From an uncultured Saprospiraceae bacterium (GTDB lineage: Bacteria; Bacteroidota; Bacteroidia; Chitinophagales; Saprospiraceae), in contig CALDEN010000409.1 in the NCBI GenBank assembly GCA_937942405.1, positions 1 to 23,414 on the forward strand: a DNA stretch of 23,414 nt, in the 5' to 3' direction. Both the position numbers and the translations under genes were made by a program. Position 1 is the stretch's first letter, and every line of letters starts with the position of its first letter. This document shows positions 1-7,661 of the stretch, in pieces. The notes below the pieces were generated by a model. The model had not been told where the DNA came from and ran no database searches. It was given only the letters and a program-made list of their open reading frames with translations.

Positions 1-191
1 GTGCATCCGACTACTTTATTATCTAATAAGGCAAGGTCAGCTGAGATCAGTGAAGATCTAAAGCACTCGATATACTCTTCTATCTGAGCAGTAACTTGAT
101 CTGCGGCCTTTTCATATTCTGCCAGCTTCTTGACCAATGCCAAGACTTCAGGCAAGTCTTTTTCTTCTGCTCTTCGTATTTGAATTTCCAT
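1..191 (-). CDS. GNAT family N-acetyltransferase, N-terminal part (cut by window edge)
   Basis: Reading the minus strand from an ATG at 191 gives 63 residues that run off the window edge. It opens MEIQIRRAEEKDLP and continues with LVKKLAEYEKAADQVT, the pattern of the first strand and helix of GNAT acetyltransferases, closest by eye to the spermidine/diamine acetyltransferase-like branch (IRxAxxxD, then LxxELAxYE). The acetyl-CoA binding loop and active site lie outside the window, so the substrate cannot be named. The start codon is six bases after the tspO stop, so the two genes are probably co-transcribed. The family call rests on the N-terminal pattern only. Confidence 0.7.
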   Translation of the reverse strand, partial: MEIQIRRAEEKDLPEVLALVKKLAEYEKAADQVTAQIEEYIECFRSSLISADLALLDNKVVGC

Positions 192-197
192 TAATTT

Positions 198-677
198 TTA
201 ATTGAGATAGACAATAGCTCCATTTAATATCGTCGCAAAACTAACCCATGCAAGATAGGGGAGTAGTAGATAGCCGGCTGTTTTGTGTAAACGCATAAAT
301 TGTATAATTGTACTCAGAATTAATGCCCATAAAAGCAATATAACGACCAATGCAAAAGATGGCATCTGTAATCCAAAGAAAACTGGCGACCAAATCATGT
401 TTACCAGAAATTGAAGGATAAAGAGTCTAAGTGCCTTTGTCTTACGAGAGCTATCTGGGTTTATATCCCAGATAAGAGCAGCGGCGATCCCCATTAGCGA
501 GTATAATAATGTCCATGCAGGTCCGAAGACCCATGAAGGTGGCTGGAAGAATGGCTTGTTAAGTGCTTGGTACCAAGAGGATAATGGCGATCCTCCAACA
601 AATCCAGAAACTACACCTAAACTGATGCAGAGGATAACACATATAATGATCTTAAGATAGAGGGGAATAGATTTCAT
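198..677 (-). CDS. tspO: TspO/MBR family membrane protein
   Basis: A 159-residue, very hydrophobic protein with about five membrane spans, the usual size and topology of the TspO/MBR (translocator protein / peripheral benzodiazepine receptor) family. Signature stretches are visible: WYQALNKPFFQPPSWVFGP near residues 35-53 followed by WTLLY, NMIWSPVFFG at 93-102, and AGYLLLPYLAWVSFATILN at 134-152. Family members bind porphyrins, cholesterol or similar ligands in the inner membrane and affect tetrapyrrole or stress responses; the role here is unknown. It is transcribed away from the ribosomal genes and followed six bases later by a GNAT acetyltransferase. On the minus strand, TATGTTTG (plus coordinates 807-814) fits a Bacteroidota -7 element about 130 bases upstream, without an obvious -33 partner. 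Confidence 0.9.
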   Translation of the reverse strand: MKSIPLYLKIIICVILCISLGVVSGFVGGSPLSSWYQALNKPFFQPPSWVFGPAWTLLYSLMGIAAALIWDINPDSSRKTKALRLFILQFLVNMIWSPVFFGLQMPSFALVVILLLWALILSTIIQFMRLHKTAGYLLLPYLAWVSFATILNGAIVYLN

Positions 678-920
678 GTGATTTTTTTAGATTTGATAAT
701 GAATAAATTAAGGCACCAATGACATATATGTGCTTACAACTAGGAAGGTAATGAAGCTCAGCATATAATGTATATTATAGTGTTTCCATTTCAGTGGAAT
801 TTTTGCCAAACATAATTCTTCTTTTTACCTTATTGATTCACTTTAGAACTGTCAGATATGTCTGCATACTAATCCAAATATTTTTTTCTTTGACATATGG
901 TAATATCAATAAATAAAACC

Positions 921-928
921 TACCTTTG
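921..928 (+). promoter_or_regulatory. Bacteroidota-type -7 element upstream of rpsL
   Basis: TACCTTTG matches the Bacteroidota housekeeping -7 consensus TAnnTTTG exactly and lies 68 bases before the rpsL ATG. A TTGAC string at 890-894 is about 28 bases upstream, longer than the usual 19-21, so the -33 element is not clear. This is the likely promoter of the str cluster. Confidence 0.6.
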
Positions 929-948
929 CACTTCCTTTTTCGGAGGGG

Positions 949-964
949 TGACATTTTTATGTCA
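949..964 (+). promoter_or_regulatory. Small hairpin in the rpsL leader
   Basis: TGACAT (949-954) and ATGTCA (959-964) are perfect inverted repeats around a TTTT loop, right after the purine-rich GGAGGGG at 942-948. The hairpin would partly enclose an ATG at 959. With a start site expected near 933-936, it lies close to the 5' end of the transcript. A six-pair AT-rich stem alone is weak; the position is what makes it notable. Confidence 0.35.
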
Positions 965-1009
965 TTGAAACAAATAATAAGAAGAATAAATAATATATGC
1001 CTACTATAA
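959..1009 (+). CDS. Possible 16-residue leader peptide overlapping the rpsL start
   Basis: ATG at 959 opens a short frame reading [16 protein letters not shown] and stops at 1007-1009, overlapping the first codons of rpsL in another frame. GGAGG at 942-946, extended by GGTGA, is the strongest Shine-Dalgarno-like match before any gene here, though the 12-base spacing to this ATG is long. No homologue is recognised. It could be chance; it is listed because it combines an SD-like site, a hairpin and an overlap with the first gene of a ribosomal operon. Confidence 0.2.
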   Translation: MSLKQIIRRINNICLL

Positions 1010-1371
1010 ACCAGCTTGTAAAAAAGGGTCGAAAGAAAATAGTTGTTGCTAGTAAAACCAGAGCCTTAAACGGCAGTCCTCAAAAAAGAGGGGTGTGTAC
1101 TAGAGTTTATACAACTACTCCAAAAAAACCAAATTCAGCACTTCGTAAGGTAGCTAAAGTTAGATTGACCAATGGTCTTGAGGTGATATGTTATATCCCT
1201 GGAGAAGGTCATAACTTGCAAGAGCACTCTATCGTATTGATTAGAGGTGGTAGGGTAAAAGATCTCCCTGGTGTACGTTACACTATCGTAAGGGGAGCAC
1301 TCGATACAGCAGGTGTTGCTGATAGGCTTCAGTCTAGATCAAAATATGGAACGAAAGCTCCAAAGAAATAA
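997..1371 (+). CDS. rpsL: 30S ribosomal protein uS12
   Basis: This 124-residue protein aligns residue for residue with E. coli S12 over its core. It has [21 protein letters not shown] around residues 28-48 and [12 protein letters not shown] further on. S12 sits at the decoding centre and shapes accuracy. The lysines where streptomycin-resistance changes occur (K43 and K88 in E. coli numbering) are both present, so the target looks wild type. The aspartate of KDLPG, methylthiolated in E. coli, is also present. The ATG at 997 is the family start; the sequence before it is A/T rich with no Shine-Dalgarno match close by. It is first in the str cluster, 24 bases before rpsG. Confidence 0.98.
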   Translation: MPTINQLVKKGRKKIVVASKTRALNGSPQKRGVCTRVYTTTPKKPNSALRKVAKVRLTNGLEVICYIPGEGHNLQEHSIVLIRGGRVKDLPGVRYTIVRGALDTAGVADRLQSRSKYGTKAPKK

Positions 1372-1395
1372 TTTACAATCTATTTTAAGTAAATC

Positions 1396-1863
1396 ATGAG
1401 GAAAAGAAAACCGAAAAAAAGAATCTTACAACCAGATCCACGATTTAATGACATTCTGGTAACACAGTTTGTTAACAATCTAATGTTGCAAGGTAAAAAA
1501 TCGACTGCTTTTAAATTATTTTATGATGCAGTAGATATCATGAAAGAAAGAGGAGAAGAGGATCCACACGATACTTGGAAAAGAGCTTTGAATAACATTA
1601 CCCCTATGGTGGAGGTGAGGTCTAAGAGAATTGGAGGGGCTACTTTCCAGATTCCAGTGGAATTGAGAGGAGCTAGAAAAGTTTCTTTGGGTATGAAGTG
1701 GTTGATCAAATATTCTAAGCTAAGATCAGGTAAAGGTATGGCTGAGAAATTAGCTGCAGAGATTATCGCAGGAAGTAAAGGTGAAGGTGCAGCAGTGAAG
1801 AAAAAAGAAGATACGCACAAAATGGCGGAGTCTAACCGTGCTTTCGCTCACTTTAGAGTATAA
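1396..1863 (+). CDS. rpsG: 30S ribosomal protein uS7
   Basis: A 155-residue S7, the primary binder that nucleates the 30S head on the 3' domain of 16S rRNA. The conserved beta-hairpin region MVEVRSKRIGGATFQIPVE spans residues 71-89, and NRAFAHFR closes the protein near 147-154. In E. coli, S7 represses its own operon by binding the rpsL-rpsG spacer; here that spacer is only 24 bases and shows no stem, so that arrangement is unlikely to be conserved. No Shine-Dalgarno match is seen before the ATG. Confidence 0.98.
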   Translation: MRKRKPKKRILQPDPRFNDILVTQFVNNLMLQGKKSTAFKLFYDAVDIMKERGEEDPHDTWKRALNNITPMVEVRSKRIGGATFQIPVELRGARKVSLGMKWLIKYSKLRSGKGMAEKLAAEIIAGSKGEGAAVKKKEDTHKMAESNRAFAHFRV

Positions 1864-1924
1864 TGTCTTTCTAGACAGTATTAAAATATATTAATTCCGA
1901 TTTTTAAAAATAAGGTCATTTGTT

Positions 1925-4057
1925 ATGGCAGATTTAAAGTTTACTAGAAATATTGGTATTGCAGCCCACATTGATGCAGGTAAAACAACTACTACAGAGA
2001 GAGTTCTTTACTATACAGGGATGAGTCATAAGATAGGAGAGGTACATGATGGTGCTGCGACTATGGACTGGATGGAGCAAGAGCAAGAAAGAGGTATCAC
2101 AATTACTTCTGCTGCAACTAAGACTAACTGGAGGTGGAAAGATCAGGATTTTCCAATGAATATCATTGATACTCCGGGTCACGTTGATTTTACAGTAGAG
2201 GTAAACAGATCTTTGAGAGTTCTTGATGGTCTTGTATTCTTATTCTGTGCGGTATCTGGTGTTGAGCCTCAATCTGAGACTAACTGGAGATTGGCAGATA
2301 ACTATAATGTACCTAGAATCGGTTTTGTAAATAAAATGGACCGTTCTGGTGCTAATTTCTTTGAGGTGGTAAAAGACGTGAAAGAAAAATTAGGTTCTGA
2401 ATCTATTCCATTGCAAGTACCTATCGGTGCAGAAGAGACGTTCAAAGGAGTTGTGGATCTGATTACAGGTAAAGCAATTGTTTGGAATGAGGATGACATG
2501 GGGATGACTTATGAAGAAATTCCAGTTCCTGAAGATTTAGTGGATGTAGTAGCAGAATGGAGAGAGAAGTTATTGGAGGCTGTTGCCGAATATGATGAGA
2601 CGCTAATGGAAAAGTATTTTGAAGATCCTGCAAGTATTACAGAGCAGGAAATGATTAATGCGGTAAGAGGGGCAGTATTGGATAACAAGTTTGTTCCAAT
2701 GATGTGTGGTTCTGCATTTAAAAACAAAGGTGTTCAGGCGGTATTAGATGCAGTATGTGCATATTTACCTTCTCCACTAGATGTTGACGCAGTTACAGGG
2801 ACAGATCCTAAAACAGATGAGCCAGTTGAAAGACAGCCTTCTATAGATGAGCCATTTGCGGCATTGGCTTTTAAGATTGCAACAGATCCTTACGTAGGAA
2901 GATTGGCATTTTTCAGAGTTTATTCTGGAGCTTTAGATGCGGGTTCTTATGTATTTAATTCTAGATCAGGAAACAAAGAGAGAATTTCGCGTCTGTATCA
3001 GATGCATTCAAATAAACAAAACCCAATTGATAGAGTAGAGGCGGGAGATATTGCTGCGGGTGTTGGATTTAAGGACATCCGTACAGGTGATACATTATGT
3101 GCTCAAGATGCACCGATTGTATTAGAGAGTATGGTCTTCCCTGATCCGGTAATTGGAGTTGCTATTGAGCCTAAGACTCAAAAGGATATTGACAAGTTAG
3201 GTATGGCTTTGGCCAAACTAGCAGAAGAGGATCCTACATTTAAAGTAAGATATGATGAAGATACTAATCAGACAGTGATTAGTGGAATGGGTGAGTTACA
3301 CTTAGAAATCATCGTTGATAGATTGAAAAGAGAATTTGGGGTAGAATGTGACCAAGGTGCTCCTCAAGTAAACTATAAAGAAGCTTTAACATCTACAGTA
3401 GATCATACTGAGAGACTAAAGAAACAGTCAGGTGGATCAGGACTTTTTGCACAGATGCAATTCGAATTAGGGCCAGCCGACCAAGAATTTTTAGATTCTG
3501 ATGATTTTAAAGCCGGTAAAGTAAGATTACAATTTGAAAATAATATTTTCGGGGGATCTATTCCTAAGGAATTTATTCCTTCTGTAATCAAAGGGTTTAA
3601 TTCGATGATGGACAACGGTGTATTAGCCGGATACGGAATCGATAGTATGAAAGTTAGGTTGTATGATGGATCTACACATGCTGTGGATTCTAAACCTATC
3701 GCATTTGAATTGTGTGCCAAAGAAGGCTTTAGAGCGGCTGCATCTAAATGTGCTCCAGTCTTACTAGAACCTATGATGAAACTAGAGATAGTGTCACCAG
3801 AGGAGTACACAGGATCAGTGATAGGAGATTTGAATAGAAGGAGAGGGTTGCCTAAGGGTCAAGAACAGAAAGCTGGAGGAGCAGTAGCTATATCAGCTGA
3901 GGTGCCATTAGCAGAGATGTTTGGGTATGTTACAACCTTAAGAACTATAACTTCTGGTAGAGCAAGTAGCTCTATGGAGTTCTCACATTTCGCAGCAGCA
4001 CCTAAGGGAGTCGCAAAAGAGATCATTGAGAAGGCAAAAGGAGAAGTAACAACATAA
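1925..4057 (+). CDS. fusA: Elongation factor G
   Basis: A 710-residue translocation GTPase of normal length. All GTP-binding motifs are visible: AHIDAGKTT at 14-22 (G1), [10 protein letters not shown] at 57-66 (G2/switch I), DTPGH at 82-86 (G3), NKMD at 136-139 (G4) and GSAFKNKG (G5). Domains II to V follow, including the domain IV region that reaches the decoding centre and the RRGLPKGQ stretch near the C terminus. It catalyses tRNA-mRNA translocation and, with ribosome recycling factor, subunit splitting. Its place after rpsL-rpsG marks it as the canonical EF-G rather than the second EF-G paralogue found in many Bacteroidota. tuf does not follow it, as is common in this phylum. The 61-base spacer before it holds only a five-pair hairpin (1864-1877). 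Confidence 0.98.
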   Translation: MADLKFTRNIGIAAHIDAGKTTTTERVLYYTGMSHKIGEVHDGAATMDWMEQEQERGITITSAATKTNWRWKDQDFPMNIIDTPGHVDFTVEVNRSLRVLDGLVFLFCAVSGVEPQSETNWRLADNYNVPRIGFVNKMDRSGANFFEVVKDVKEKLGSESIPLQVPIGAEETFKGVVDLITGKAIVWNEDDMGMTYEEIPVPEDLVDVVAEWREKLLEAVAEYDETLMEKYFEDPASITEQEMINAVRGAVLDNKFVPMMCGSAFKNKGVQAVLDAVCAYLPSPLDVDAVTGTDPKTDEPVERQPSIDEPFAALAFKIATDPYVGRLAFFRVYSGALDAGSYVFNSRSGNKERISRLYQMHSNKQNPIDRVEAGDIAAGVGFKDIRTGDTLCAQDAPIVLESMVFPDPVIGVAIEPKTQKDIDKLGMALAKLAEEDPTFKVRYDEDTNQTVISGMGELHLEIIVDRLKREFGVECDQGAPQVNYKEALTSTVDHTERLKKQSGGSGLFAQMQFELGPADQEFLDSDDFKAGKVRLQFENNIFGGSIPKEFIPSVIKGFNSMMDNGVLAGYGIDSMKVRLYDGSTHAVDSKPIAFELCAKEGFRAAASKCAPVLLEPMMKLEIVSPEEYTGSVIGDLNRRRGLPKGQEQKAGGAVAISAEVPLAEMFGYVTTLRTITSGRASSSMEFSHFAAAPKGVAKEIIEKAKGEVTT

Positions 4058-4071
4058 ATTATTAATTAAAG

Positions 4072-4101
4072 TTGAATAGTATCGAAAAGTTGCTATCTTT
4101 G
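4072..4101 (+). promoter_or_regulatory. Promoter of the S10 cluster (upstream of rpsJ)
   Basis: TTG at 4072-4074 and TATCTTTG at 4094-4101 are separated by 19 bases. Both elements and the spacing agree with the Bacteroidota housekeeping consensus TTG-N19-21-TAnnTTTG. It lies in the fusA-rpsJ spacer and gives a short leader of roughly 30 bases, too short for a long L4-type leader like that of the E. coli S10 operon. This is the best-formed promoter in the window. Confidence 0.8.
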
Positions 4102-4138
4102 CGGCTTATTAGATAAGATATATTTTTTAACAGAGGAT

Positions 4139-4447
4139 ATGAATCAGAAAATTAGAATCAAACTCAGATCTTACGATCACAATCTAGTAGACAAATCTAC
4201 AGAGAAGATTGTGAAAACAGTAAGACAGAGTGGTGCTGTGATTTCAGGACCGATTCCGCTTCCTACTGAGAAAGAAGTATTTACAGTATTGCGATCACCG
4301 CACGTAAATAAAAAATCTCGGGAGCAGTTTCAGTTAAGAACACATAAGAGGCTCATCGAGATATTTACACCTACACCAAAAACTGTAGATGCTTTATCCA
4401 AGCTAGAGCTTCCTAGTGGAGTAGATATCCAGGTTAAGTTGACATAA
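4139..4447 (+). CDS. rpsJ: 30S ribosomal protein uS10
   Basis: A 102-residue S10 of normal size with the conserved long-loop region [20 protein letters not shown] and then [18 protein letters not shown]10 assembles into the 30S head and in bacteria also pairs with NusB in transcription antitermination. The ATG at 4139 has an A-rich upstream region; GAGG is only a few bases before the ATG, too close to act as a normal Shine-Dalgarno. It has its own well-formed promoter and is followed by an unusually long 107-base gap before rplC. Confidence 0.98.
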   Translation: MNQKIRIKLRSYDHNLVDKSTEKIVKTVRQSGAVISGPIPLPTEKEVFTVLRSPHVNKKSREQFQLRTHKRLIEIFTPTPKTVDALSKLELPSGVDIQVKLT

Positions 4448-4485
4448 TTCGCATATCGCGATATTTTATAATTAAAAGATGATAT

Positions 4486-4515
4486 GTCCCTAAGTCTTAC
4501 TTAGATACTGGGGAC
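4486..4515 (+). promoter_or_regulatory. Candidate structured leader in the rpsJ-rplC spacer
   Basis: The spacer 4448-4554 contains nested inverted repeats. GTCC (4486-4489) can pair with GGAC (4512-4515), and directly inside it CTAAG (4490-4494) pairs with CTTAG (4500-4504) around a five-base loop, leaving a seven-base bulge at 4505-4511. AGTCT (4493-4497) could alternatively pair with AGACT (4523-4527). No T run follows, so this is not an intrinsic terminator. A role in autogenous control of rplC-rplD is inference only. Confidence 0.4.
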
Positions 4516-4554
4516 CGCTTTCAGACTAGGTTGTCTTTGCAATTAAAGAAGATA

Positions 4555-5178
4555 ATGAAAGGAATTATAGGAAAAAAAATTGGAATGACCAGCGTCTTTA
4601 ATGAGGTTGGAAAAAACATTTCTTGTACTGTTGTAGAAGCAGCACCTAATGTAATAACTCAGATTAAAACTGAGGAAACTGACGGTTACTTTGCGATGCA
4701 GCTCGGGTACGGTGAGGCCAAAGAAAAGAATACCTCTAATCAAATGTTAGGGCATTTCGCTAAATCTGGTTCCACTCCAAAGCACAAGCTTGTAGAGTTT
4801 AGGGACTTTGAAATCGCAAAGAAAGAGGGGGATGTTGTATCAATTACCGATATTTTGTCAGAAGGTGATAAAGTTCATGCGGTAGGAACATCTAAAGGAA
4901 AGGGTTTCCAAGGTGTTGTAAAAAGACATGGCTTTAGAGGAGTAGGAGATGCAACTCACGGTCAGCACAATAGATTAAGAGCACCTGGATCGATAGGTGC
5001 AGCATCTTATCCAGCAAAAGTTATGAAGGGTATGAGAATGGCCGGAAGAACAGGTGGTAAGAGGAATAAAATTAAAAACTTGGAAGTGGTTAAAATCTTG
5101 GCAGATAAGAATTTGATTCTTATCAAAGGGGCAATTCCAGGACATAGAGGTTCATTTGTAATTATAGAAAGAGCTTAA
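4555..5178 (+). CDS. rplC: 50S ribosomal protein uL3
   Basis: A 207-residue L3 beginning [15 protein letters not shown], the family's usual N terminus. A longer reading from a TTG at 4531 would add eight residues with no family support, so the ATG at 4555 is chosen. L3 helps nucleate 50S assembly, and its long loop approaches the peptidyl-transferase centre. In that loop the family motif GSIGQ reads GSIGA here (A149): the glutamine methylated by PrmB in E. coli is absent. The gene follows a 107-base structured spacer and is two bases from rplD. Confidence 0.97.
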   Translation: MKGIIGKKIGMTSVFNEVGKNISCTVVEAAPNVITQIKTEETDGYFAMQLGYGEAKEKNTSNQMLGHFAKSGSTPKHKLVEFRDFEIAKKEGDVVSITDILSEGDKVHAVGTSKGKGFQGVVKRHGFRGVGDATHGQHNRLRAPGSIGAASYPAKVMKGMRMAGRTGGKRNKIKNLEVVKILADKNLILIKGAIPGHRGSFVIIERA

Positions 5179-5180
5179 TT

Positions 5181-5810
5181 ATGAAAGTAGATGTATTAGG
5201 AATAAACGGAAAAGCCGCTGGTAAAAGCGTAGATCTTCCAGATGATATATTTGGGATAGAGCCTAACGACCATGTACTTTATCTTGCTGTAAAGCAATAT
5301 TTAGCTCATCAGAGACAAGGGACTCATAAGTCAAAGGAAAGAGGAGAGATCGCAGGATCGACTAAGAAGATAAAGAAGCAAAAAGGAACAGGTACTGCAA
5401 GAGCAGGGTCTATTAAGAGTCCGATCTTTAGAGGTGGAGGTAGAATTTTTGGTCCTAGACCGAGAACCTATAAAGTAGATCTGAATAAAAAGGTAAAAAG
5501 GCTTGCTCGTAAGAGTGCACTTTCTTTAAAAGCTGCTAGCGGAGGTATCAAAGTAATAGAAGATTTTACATTCGATGCACCTAAGACTAAAGAATTTAAG
5601 AAAGTTTTAAGCAACTTAGATCTAGAGGGAAGAACGCTTATGGTTATAGGTGATTACGATAAAAATTTATTGTTATCTTCTAGAAACCTTGCAAGAGCGG
5701 GCGTAGTAGTAGCTAGTGATTTGAATACTTATCAAATCATGAAAGCTAAGACACTAATCGTATCAGAAAGTGCGATAGGTAAGATAGCTGCAACCTTTGG
5801 AACAAAATAA
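5181..5810 (+). CDS. rplD: 50S ribosomal protein uL4
   Basis: A 209-residue L4 of ordinary length. The extended loop that lines the peptide exit tunnel is visible as KQKGTGTARAGSIKSPIFRGGG, in which macrolide-resistance changes fall in other bacteria. The globular domain follows (SALSLKAA, then LIVSESAI near the C terminus). In E. coli, L4 also represses the S10 operon through the rpsJ leader; that leader is too short here, so any L4 feedback would have to act elsewhere, for example at the spacer before rplC. The start is two bases after the rplC stop, suggesting translational coupling. Confidence 0.97.
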   Translation: MKVDVLGINGKAAGKSVDLPDDIFGIEPNDHVLYLAVKQYLAHQRQGTHKSKERGEIAGSTKKIKKQKGTGTARAGSIKSPIFRGGGRIFGPRPRTYKVDLNKKVKRLARKSALSLKAASGGIKVIEDFTFDAPKTKEFKKVLSNLDLEGRTLMVIGDYDKNLLLSSRNLARAGVVVASDLNTYQIMKAKTLIVSESAIGKIAATFGTK

Positions 5811-5837
5811 TTTTTGATTTAGGTCAAAGACAGAAAA

Positions 5838-6134
5838 ATGAAAAAAGAGATTCTAGTAAAACCGGTAATATCTGAAAAGAGTGAAATTCTTTCGGATTCA
5901 AGAAATCAATTCACTTTTGTGGTGCATAAAAAGGCAAACAAAATTGAGATTAAGAAAGCGGTAGAAAAAGAATTTAGTGTAGGAGTAGTATCAGTCAATA
6001 CGATGATCGTTGCCCCTAAATCTAAAACAAGAAATACAAGATCAGGAATGATTAAGGGTAGAACTGCTGCCTATAAAAAAGCAATTGTTACATTAAACGA
6101 AGGAGAAACCATTGATTTCTTCGGTGAGGAATAA
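5838..6134 (+). CDS. rplW: 50S ribosomal protein uL23
   Basis: A 98-residue L23 opening MKKEILVKPVISEKSEIL, the usual start, with KANKIEIKKAVEKEF in the middle. L23 lies at the tunnel exit and is the docking site for trigger factor and the signal recognition particle. It stands between rplD (27-base gap) and rplB (12-base gap) in the standard order. No unusual features. Confidence 0.97.
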   Translation: MKKEILVKPVISEKSEILSDSRNQFTFVVHKKANKIEIKKAVEKEFSVGVVSVNTMIVAPKSKTRNTRSGMIKGRTAAYKKAIVTLNEGETIDFFGEE

Positions 6135-6146
6135 TCACTTATAAAA

Positions 6147-6971
6147 ATGGCATTAAAAAAATATAAACCGGTAACACCAGGACTTAGACAAAAAGTAACA
6201 GTAGATTACTCTGAATTGTCTAAAGTAAAACCTGAAAAAACCCTAATCAAAAAATTGCATAGATCTGGAGGTAGAAATAACTCTGGTAAAATGACAATGA
6301 GGAATAGAGGTGGTGGACACAAAAGGAGATATAGAGTTATCGACTTTAATAGAAACAAAGAAGGAATGTCTGCGGAAGTAATGACATTAGAGTATGATCC
6401 GAATAGATCAGCTTTTATAGCATTAGTTCAATATACAGATGGCGAAAAAAGATATATCATTGCTCCTGATAAGTTAAAAGTAGGAACTCAGATTATGTCT
6501 GGTGCAACTGCTCTACCTAACATAGGGAATGCAATGTATCTGAGTCAGATTCCATTGGGTTCTAGTATTCATAACATAGAGATGACACCAGGTAAAGGTG
6601 GGGCTTTAGCGAGGAGTGCAGGAACTTATGGGGTATTGATGGGAAGAGAAGGGAAGTATGCAATTATCAAATTGCCTTCTGGTGAAGTAAGAAGAATCCT
6701 ATTGACATGTAAAGCGACTATAGGAACAACATCTAATCCTGATCATGGATTGAAAGTCTTAGGAAAGGCTGGAGCCAAGAGATGGTTGGGTAGAAGACCT
6801 AGAGTAAGAGGGGTAGCGATGAATCCTGTAGATCACCCGATGGGTGGTGGTGAGGGTAAATCATCAGGGGGACATCCAAGATCACGTACTGGTATTATGG
6901 CCAAAGGTCAGAAAACAAGAAATAAAAAGAAATATTCTAGTAAATTAATCATCACTAGAAGAAAAAAATAA
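6147..6971 (+). CDS. rplB: 50S ribosomal protein uL2
   Basis: A 274-residue L2 of standard length, one of the most conserved 50S proteins, needed for subunit association and peptidyl-transferase activity. The N-terminal RNA-binding region carries [25 protein letters not shown] sequence at about 40-60. The C-terminal hallmark [18 protein letters not shown] is present with H230, equivalent to the functionally important H229 of E. coli. It is five bases from rpsS. Confidence 0.98.
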   Translation: MALKKYKPVTPGLRQKVTVDYSELSKVKPEKTLIKKLHRSGGRNNSGKMTMRNRGGGHKRRYRVIDFNRNKEGMSAEVMTLEYDPNRSAFIALVQYTDGEKRYIIAPDKLKVGTQIMSGATALPNIGNAMYLSQIPLGSSIHNIEMTPGKGGALARSAGTYGVLMGREGKYAIIKLPSGEVRRILLTCKATIGTTSNPDHGLKVLGKAGAKRWLGRRPRVRGVAMNPVDHPMGGGEGKSSGGHPRSRTGIMAKGQKTRNKKKYSSKLIITRRKK

Positions 6972-6976
6972 GGTAA

Positions 6977-7240
6977 ATGGCTAGATCTATTAGAAAAGGG
7001 CCCTATGTGGCTCATACTTTATTGAAAAAATTATATGCTGCAAAGGATAGCAATAAGAAGTCTGTAATTAAGACTTGGGCTAGATCTTCAATGATCATTC
7101 CGGATATGGTAGGTCAAACTATCGCAGTACATAATGGAAAAACATTTATACCGGTTTTCGTAACTGAAAACATGGTGGGACACAAATTAGGAGAATTTTC
7201 TCCTACCAGAACATTTAAAGGACATACTGGTAACAGGTAG
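6977..7240 (+). CDS. rpsS: 30S ribosomal protein uS19
   Basis: An 87-residue S19 starting [11 protein letters not shown] with [20 protein letters not shown] in the centre and the conserved [12 protein letters not shown] near the end. It works with S13 in the 30S head near the A site and the intersubunit bridge. Size and order (rplB-rpsS-rplV) are standard. Confidence 0.98.
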   Translation: MARSIRKGPYVAHTLLKKLYAAKDSNKKSVIKTWARSSMIIPDMVGQTIAVHNGKTFIPVFVTENMVGHKLGEFSPTRTFKGHTGNR

Positions 7241-7262
7241 TAGTTCATAAAATTTTCGAAAA

Positions 7263-7643
7263 ATGGAAGCAAAAGCAAAATTAAAAAATGTACCGATGTC
7301 TGCTCGAAAGATGAGACAGGTAGTCGATATGGTGAGAGGACAAAGAGTAGACAGGGCATTGAATATGTTGAAGTTTAATAAGAGAGAAGGGTCGATCTGG
7401 TCAGAAAAGTTATTGTTATCCGCAATAGCAAATTGGGAAAACAAAAATGAAATGGCCTTTAGTGCAGACGATTATGATTTGCACTTAACGACAGCCTTTG
7501 TAGATAGTGGTACATCTTTGAAAAGATTCAGACCAGCTCCACATGGTAGAGCTCACAGAATACGTAAAAGACAATGTCATGTGACTTTCGTAGTGGAAAA
7601 TAAAATTGCACTCGAAGAGACTGTTAAACAAACTCAAGATTAA
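7263..7643 (+). CDS. rplV: 50S ribosomal protein uL22
   Basis: A 126-residue L22. The conserved helix SARKMRQVVDMVRGQRV lies near residues 14-30 and the tunnel-lining beta-hairpin ends in RFRPAPHGRAHRIRKR, the universal L22 signature. L22 lines the exit tunnel beside L4 and contributes to macrolide binding and to arrest-peptide sensing. The 22-base gap before it is A/T rich with no Shine-Dalgarno sequence. Confidence 0.97.
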   Translation: MEAKAKLKNVPMSARKMRQVVDMVRGQRVDRALNMLKFNKREGSIWSEKLLLSAIANWENKNEMAFSADDYDLHLTTAFVDSGTSLKRFRPAPHGRAHRIRKRQCHVTFVVENKIALEETVKQTQD

Positions 7644-7661
7644 TAAAGACAAAACTCTAAA

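Larger units (their letters stand above)
678..996. other. Divergent spacer between tspO and rpsL
   Basis: This 319-base AT-rich spacer holds no convincing full gene. It contains a possible minus-strand -7 element for tspO (CAAACATA at 807-814, read in reverse as TATGTTTG), a weak hairpin with a T run (TTCCA 784-788, TGGAA 795-799, T run 800-804) that is too short to call a terminator, the TACCTTTG element for rpsL (921-928), and an rpsL leader with a Shine-Dalgarno-like purine stretch and a small hairpin, listed separately. Confidence 0.6.

Noticed and set aside
784..804. Terminator-like hairpin with T run upstream of rpsL
   Set aside because: The stem is only five AT-rich pairs and no gene ends just before it on the plus strand.
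1521..1820. 99-codon minus-strand frame inside rpsG
   Set aside because: Wholly antisense to a clear uS7 gene, with serine/leucine-rich composition typical of a reversed coding strand and no recognisable motif.
1864..1877. Hairpin TGTCT/AGACA between rpsG and fusA
   Set aside because: Five pairs in a short AT-rich spacer without a T run; not distinguishable from chance.
3403..3810. 135-codon minus-strand frame inside fusA
   Set aside because: Lies antisense within a conserved EF-G domain and has no family features; an artefact of codon use on the opposite strand.
4058..4138. Missing tuf between fusA and rpsJ as a possible deletion
   Set aside because: Absence of tuf at this place is common in Bacteroidota, where it usually lies in the rplKAJL-rpoBC region, so it is not an anomaly.
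4531..4554. TTG start extending rplC by eight residues
   Set aside because: uL3 proteins begin at [11 protein letters not shown]; the extension falls in the non-coding, foldable spacer.
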